A stretch of 64,000 nucleotides of DNA from Helochares maculicollis. Its lineage: Eukaryota > Arthropoda > Insecta > Coleoptera > Hydrophilidae. This document shows positions 59,182 through 64,000 of this stretch, piece by piece. The DNA lies in the NCBI GenBank assembly GCA_033557835.1, contig JAWQRO010000016.1:1-64000 (forward strand). The letters are read 5' to 3'. The first letter of the stretch is position 1, and every line of letters starts with the position of its first letter. The position numbers and the translations under genes were made by a program. Under the pieces are notes generated by a model that saw nothing but the letters and a program-made list of their open reading frames with translations, was not told the origin of the DNA and searched no databases.

Positions 59182-62100
59182 ACGATGGAGAAATCATATA
59201 CTCCTCAATATTGTCCTTAAGCGACTCTAAGAGTCGTAAGAAAAATCCCATCCTCAAATCACCAACCCATCCAGTCGAAATTTTCTGCTACCCAGTCACT
59301 ATTCCACAGCCTCCCGCGCAGGTTTTTGGCAATGTTAAAAGAACCGCCCCTTCGGCAACTCCAAATATTCCAAAACCTCCCCCAATGCCACCCTCACCTC
59401 CTCGCAGGAAATCTTCGAGAAACAACTCGACTTTGAGGCTCATTTCAAATTTGAAAGTTCGCCCAGAGAAATCACCCACACACAAACGGCATGAAACTTG
59501 CTTCACTCCAAGCACTGAAGTTGACAGAAATAAGGTTAAATACCTCAGGGACAAAATTTCTCATAAACTGTCACCCCTTGCCAAGAAGAAGATTGATTTA
59601 GATGCAAAGGCAAAAAGTAAAGCAGCGAAAATAGTTCCATCAGGTTCGGGCTCAAGCGCATCTGGCTTAGGGTCATTAAGGTCAGGATCACCGAGCTCAC
59701 GTCCATCAGTATCAGGCTTGCCAGGTTCGAGCAAATTCAAAACAGCGCCAAGTCCTTCAACAAGTAGAGGCTCTATTAACCGTGTTTTGAGCAAATCGAG
59801 CATTTCTTCAAGATCTGATAGGTCACCAGACCATTGTTGCTCTATAAGAAGTAGTTCAGCAAGCCCTGCACGCAAAATATACATACCAAACGTTACAAAT
59901 TCGACCAAAGATGCTTCTTCCAAAGGAAGAAGCACTTCTTTAGAACGAACTTTTGGGGCCGAAAAACGCAAAGTAGATCTCACCCTTCCCAAGGAAAAGA
60001 AATCAAAATTGGTAAAATCTTCGGAGCTGCTTTCACCCACTGAAGTCAAAAAAGTCTCCCTATCACAAATTACGAGTCTACCACCAGGGTTAACGTACAA
60101 AAAGACATCCTTGTTAACAGGATTAGACAAAGTTGCTTCTAAAACTACTAGCAAGGAAAAATTTGGAGTCTTGAAAGGCTCACGAGCTTCAAGTTCACTA
60201 CCATCCACGCCACTAATGTCGAACCGTCTACGTCCTCGAGGCATCTCTACATCCCCAGTGCCCTCAACTACTTCAGAACGTTCTAAATCTAAATCAAATA
60301 CTTCTCTTAACTCATTTGGTTCATCTACAAAGTTGAGTTCTCGGAAAGCTGCCAAAAAAGTAGACTTACCCAAACCTAAGCCCGTGGTGACTAAGCTTGC
60401 TGCTCAAGTCTTAAAGAAGCGAAAAGACCAGCTTAATGGTGAAATAGCCAAGAAAGAGAAATGCAAAAAAGGGAAAAAATCTGAACTTTCGGTGTCCAAG
60501 AAGGGGGTTGGGCGGGCAGCTGGTTCTGAGATTGCAAAGCAGTTGCGTGAAGTGATTGCAGAAGATGAAGTACCTGATGCCTTAGAAGAGCTCAAGCGAC
60601 AACGAGAGGTTGTCCAAACTAACTCATTTTTCCAAAATTTACTCATGAGGGATATTCTGCCTTCCGAGATTCCCATTCCTATCCCTATCTCACACAGAGA
60701 GAATTGGGTGGCCGAGAAAACCATGTTCTTCCAAAAATCGAAAGCTTCACTGTCAGAGCCGAGTGTAAGAGCGCTAAAAGTGTACTTGAACCACACGAAG
60801 CCAGTTACAGATTCTAAGTTTAAGAGTATGGACGCCGCTTTGATGCGCTCTAGATCAGTTAGTCCAATTATCTGGCGGTTTGAGAGCAAGAGAGACTTGA
60901 AGAATCCTACGAAATTGGTATTCCAAAAAGGGCTAAAAGAACGCAGCTCAAGTTTGCCTCCTAGGTTGGTTTTTACGGAGTCGAGCAGACCAATTTCACC
61001 AATTTTGCCTAAAAGAACCGGCTTTTTGTATTCAAAGCAAACAGGAAGAACATCAAGAAGTCCCAGCCCAACTAAGTTTGTTTCTACTCAAACTGTCAGG
61101 CCTATTTCGCCAGTTATTGAAAGAAAGTGCAGAAAGGCGGAGATTATTGATTTGGGTAGAGGAGATTTGGAAAGAGAAAGAGTGAAAAAGTTGTACTTTT
61201 CTGAGACCAGTAGACCTACGTCTCCTGCTGTGGAGAGGAAAACTTTGCGTAGTTCGTCTCCTTGTTTTGTACTTGAGAGAACGGTGAGCCAGGACAAAAT
61301 CATTATCGATAAATATGATAAAGATAGGAAACTCTTTTTTACAGAAACTAGTCGTCCTGTTTCGCCGGTGGTAGAGCGAAAACAGCCTCGTGAAAGCCAA
61401 TATTTAGCATCATCCTCATTATTTGGCTCATCGCAAGGATTGCAATCTAAACATCTTATATCATCCTATTGTGTGCCTTCTAGGAAAGCGGAATCCCCTA
61501 TCCATGCTACATCGTTTCAAAGCGTTGGAACTTTTGAACGCGTTCAATCTCCAGGACGTCCTAAGTCGCCCAGATCAGATTACCTCCATTCAGAATCTGT
61601 AAAGAACTTAGGCTATACTTATCGACAAACATCTCCTAATCGTGGAGCTTCTCCAAAACGGCCTAGATCGCCAAAGAAAAGCGAATCCACAAAACATATC
61701 GCAAGTTGGACTAAACCAAATGAATTGCAAAGTCAAAAATCTCAAAACGCCAGGCGATCTCAAAGCGCCGGGCGGTCTGTAAGCTATGGACAATCCTCAA
61801 GTATCGGACAAACCCAAAAAACTGGATATGTTCATTCTTCAGGACGATCTCAAAGCACTGAACGATCTCAAAGCTCCAGACGATCGCTAAGTCCAAAGCG
61901 GTCTCAGAGCCCAACACGTTATCAATACTCGAAACGATCTTCTAGCACAGAAAAATTGTCTAGCCTAATACGATCTTTAAGTTCAGAAAAAGTACAGGGA
62001 CTTAGACGGTCCTTAAGTTCAGAAAGAGTCCAAAGTCCAAGACAACTGCACAGCCCAAGGCGATCATATAGCCCAAGATCATCTCTCAGCCCAACTAAAT

Positions 62101-64000
62101 TATTTTTTACGGAAACAAGCAGACCAGTATCTCCAATAGTCGAAAGAAAGATTCCTCTTGCCCCTCCGTCACCTAAGAAAATTCTAGACACTAAATTATT
62201 TTTCACAGAAACAAGCCGCCCGGTTTCTCCAATGGTTGAACGCAAAAGAGAGAAAGCGCCTCCTTCACCATCTCCTTCTTACAAACTGATCCAACAGAAA
62301 GCCAACGAAAGGCACAGAGCGCATCGCGCAAAGAGCGCTTCAGAAGCTGATAGGAGAGACTGGGACACCCTCATTATGTATCCTATCCACCACACCTACA
62401 GTTCTAGCTCCATAGATTCAGCCGATAGGCGAGAATACCAAGCGTATGTGAAAGAACTGGTGCATTCTACTAGGAAATCCAGCAAGTTCAAGGAACTGAA
62501 CCAATTTTACTCCACGCTAGAAAAACTAGGTGAATTGGAACGTACAACTTCTTCGGCTGAACTAAGGCCGAGACGAAAATTTGAAGATGAAATCATAGAT
62601 TACGACAGGTGGCAAGAAGTACGAAAACGAGAAAGAGCTGAAAAAGAAATGACAGTCATTTACAAACAGCTAAAGGAAGACCAAAAAGAAAAGGGGTTAC
62701 TTTTCCTTCCAAAAGATGTAGAATCAATCAAGTGGCGCCGCGAATGTGATCGTGGCTTAAGGATAAAAGAAAAGTCGGTGGAGAATATTAAAGATGAATT
62801 TGAAAAACTTAAGCATGTGGAGTCCGAGAGAGAAGCAGCTAAACAACGCGAAATATCCTGGACTAAAGACAATTACAAGCCGTTGTGGAGAGGAAGCTCG
62901 GTCGTCAATCTAGTAAACAGTATGGTCGAAAAACGATCGCAATCTGAAGGCAGGATATCTAAAGCTAAGCAAAAGCTTCTGGATTCCGAACGGCTGCTCA
63001 CTCATGGAATCGGCAGCCGAATTTGGAGCAGTCTTTCTATGGAGCAAGTGAATATCCTGAAAAATCAGCTTTCCGAAATTTATAACCCAACTGCACAGAA
63101 TGGCGCTCTTAAGCGAGCGCCACTCCCACCCAGTGACCATATTATCACCGTACCGCCAGAAAGGTTGCAAGCGTACTCATCCTCGCTTAGGGTGCGACGA
63201 AATTCTGATTCTTCAGATCACACAACTTATCAAAAACCCAAATCTCGTGTATTTGAAAAGCCACTGACGCAACCACCTCTTGAAGTGTTTCACCCGAGCT
63301 CGCCATTATCAGAAACGGAAAAGCGGAGACTGTCGCACAGTTTAAGCAAAGAAGTCTTAGACCTGGTATCCCATAAACAAAAGTACAAAAATTCCTTATC
63401 GGTAGTCTTGGGCAAAGAAACTCGTGGAGCCATAGCCGCTAAAGAAGCCAACGTAAAACAAACAACTTTGGATGCTCCTTCTCCTCGTACTTGTTACAGC
63501 TTAGAAATGTCGGAAGATGATCATGAGAAACATGAAAAAGCCAAAATGGAGAAGGATGATTTCGTCTTAGTTTTGGCCAAAGATGACTCAATTTCTCATA
63601 AAAATGACATTAAGGATACCATGCAAGAGTGGGCGCAACCCAAAAAACCGTTGGTGAAGACTGATGCTACAGGACCAACTCAAAAGGTCACGTCATTAAG
63701 CGAAACCGAAAGCGGCAGTACCGATGGTTCCACTAAGACTGTAGTTTTCGTCGGCAGTAAGGATGATGTTCAGAAGAAAGTTGAGTATTTTGAGCAAGCA
63801 TCGGAGCGAAACGTTTATACTCCTACAGTTTACAAGGCTGCTGATAACGGAGAAAGCGACGTGGGAGACTTAATTGATTTTACTGTGTTTAATGATGAAA
63901 ACCCTCTTTCTAACTTAAACTCTTCCAGTCAAGATTTGCATGGCAAAATTTTAAATGGTCAAAGCAATGTTGCTAGCTCTAGCAATGATCCTCGTAGCCA
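59182..64000 (+). CDS. CAP: CAP giant exon 2 (partial): SRPVSP repeats, SR-like tract, conserved charged region
   Basis: The exon enters in the phase left by exon 56837-57009 (G+AC, Asp) and stays open for 1,605 codons to the window edge, ending mid-codon. It begins DDGEIIYSSILSLSDSKSR, then has a polyproline stretch (NIPKPPPMPPSPPRRKSS) that could bind SH3 domains. A basic Ser/Lys-rich region follows, then six F-T-E-T-SRP(V/I)SP-ERK repeats (60966-62246) with an SR-like tract between the fourth and fifth. Next is a better-ordered charged region (WDTLIMYPIHHTYSSSSIDS, KELVHSTRKSSKFKELNQFY, LFLPKDVESIKWRRECDRGL) and a C-terminal acidic Ser-rich part. SH3 domains are expected downstream. Antisense frames in this span are shadows. 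Some isoforms may skip this exon. Confidence 0.92.
60966..62246 (+). repeat. Six copies of an 18-residue TETSRPVSPxVERK peptide repeat
   Basis: Copies lie at 60966-61016, 61074-61127, 61188-61241, 61329-61382, 62097-62150 and 62193-62246. The consensus is K-L-F-F-T-E-T-S-R-P-V-S-P-V-V-E-R-K. Copies four to six are nearly identical in peptide but differ at many synonymous sites. Copy one is the most divergent (VFTESSRPISPILPKR), and copy two has STQTVRPISPVIERK. Each contains a Ser-Pro site, so they are candidate proline-directed phosphorylation or binding motifs. Confidence 0.85.
61732..62096 (+). repeat. SR-like serine/arginine repeat tract
   Basis: About 120 residues made of units such as RRSQSAGRS, GRSQSTERSQSSRRS, LSPKRSQSPTR, RRSLSSERVQSPR and RRSYSPRSS. 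The period is about 6-9 residues. It resembles SR-protein phosphorylation substrates in composition, though here it sits in a cytoskeletal adaptor between SRPVSP repeats four and five. Confidence 0.75.

Larger units (their letters stand above)
1641..64000 (+). other. CAP: CAP gene locus (sorbin-homology/SH3 adaptor), partial, 16 exons plus an alternative first exon
   Basis: This is the overall gene model. Exons are 1641-1717, 4169-4282, 12771-12881, 17181-24437, 42713-42912, 43112-43313, 43397-43504, 46964-47097, 47346-47421, 47499-47534, 48909-49077, 53700-53814, 54216-54248, 56162-56211, 56837-57009 and 59182-64000+. An alternative first exon lies at 34982-35219. Every junction was checked by hand: leftover bases combine into sense codons and the frame stays open for 4,557 codons. 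The protein family is recognised from the SoHo core encoded at 46964-54248. CAP proteins are scaffold adaptors that bind vinculin and other actin-linked partners through C-terminal SH3 domains; those domains are not in this window. Neither the true 5' end nor the 3' end is present. Exons from 42713 on are very secure. The three smallest upstream exons rest mainly on splice signals and phase. Confidence 0.9.

Noticed and set aside
59561..60889. Minus-strand open frames of 270 and 161 codons
   Set aside because: They are antisense shadows of the second giant CAP exon, whose plus frame is open to the window edge and enters in the right phase.
61053..63170. Several further minus-strand open frames
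   Set aside because: They are shadows of the SRPVSP/SR-repeat coding region; codon structure and peptide repeats belong to the plus strand.

Overview
The window is AT-rich animal DNA, most likely from an insect. It has long introns, canonical GT-AG splice sites, mariner transposon remains and an arthropod-type TCAGT initiator. A beetle is possible, but nothing in the sequence fixes the order. Apart from a small nested locus, the window is one large plus-strand gene that runs off the right edge. It is the insect CAP gene (CAP/ponsin-vinexin-ArgBP2 family; sorbin homology plus SH3 adaptor). The identification rests on a sorbin-homology (SoHo) core, with motifs SKWYKRMYDTIHKQ, SGYLSEPEP, KYATLDRRR, PGRIENYVPGHSS and WWDEVMDIF. 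These are encoded by consecutive exons whose splice phases all join.

Layout. 1-259: the 3' end of a mariner element (transposase C-terminus, terminal repeat, TA). 1641-12881: three small phase-1 exons that I assign to a long isoform. 17181-24437: a giant 7.26-kb exon encoding about 2,418 residues of disordered, repeat-rich protein. 24438-42712: an 18-kb intron. It contains two compact open reading frames on the minus strand (32170-33414) and, at 34982-35219, a second promoter with a short alternative first exon (MITPTFKATAPSP). That exon splices in the same phase as the giant exon. 42713-57009: eleven short exons with the conserved CAP core, including a GC-AG intron and two microexons of 36 and 33 nt. 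59182-64000: a second giant exon, open to the window edge. It carries six SRP(V/I)SP peptide repeats, an SR-like tract and a conserved charged region. The SH3 domains expected of the family must lie beyond the window.

How it works together. The layout predicts at least two protein classes. A very large one starts far upstream and includes the 17181-24437 exon; a shorter one starts at 35180. Both share the SoHo core and the second giant exon. Joined across the window, the long form is 13,674 nt (4,557 complete codons) with no stop. In Drosophila, CAP is a vinculin-binding adaptor at muscle attachment sites and in mechanosensory organs; a similar role here is inferred from family membership.

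The remaining sequence is intron. It contains two mariner relics, AT and GT microsatellites, several hairpins (the best is a perfect 12-bp stem 68 nt upstream of a microexon) and a few GC-richer patches that may be regulatory. I saw no tRNA, rRNA or CRISPR array.
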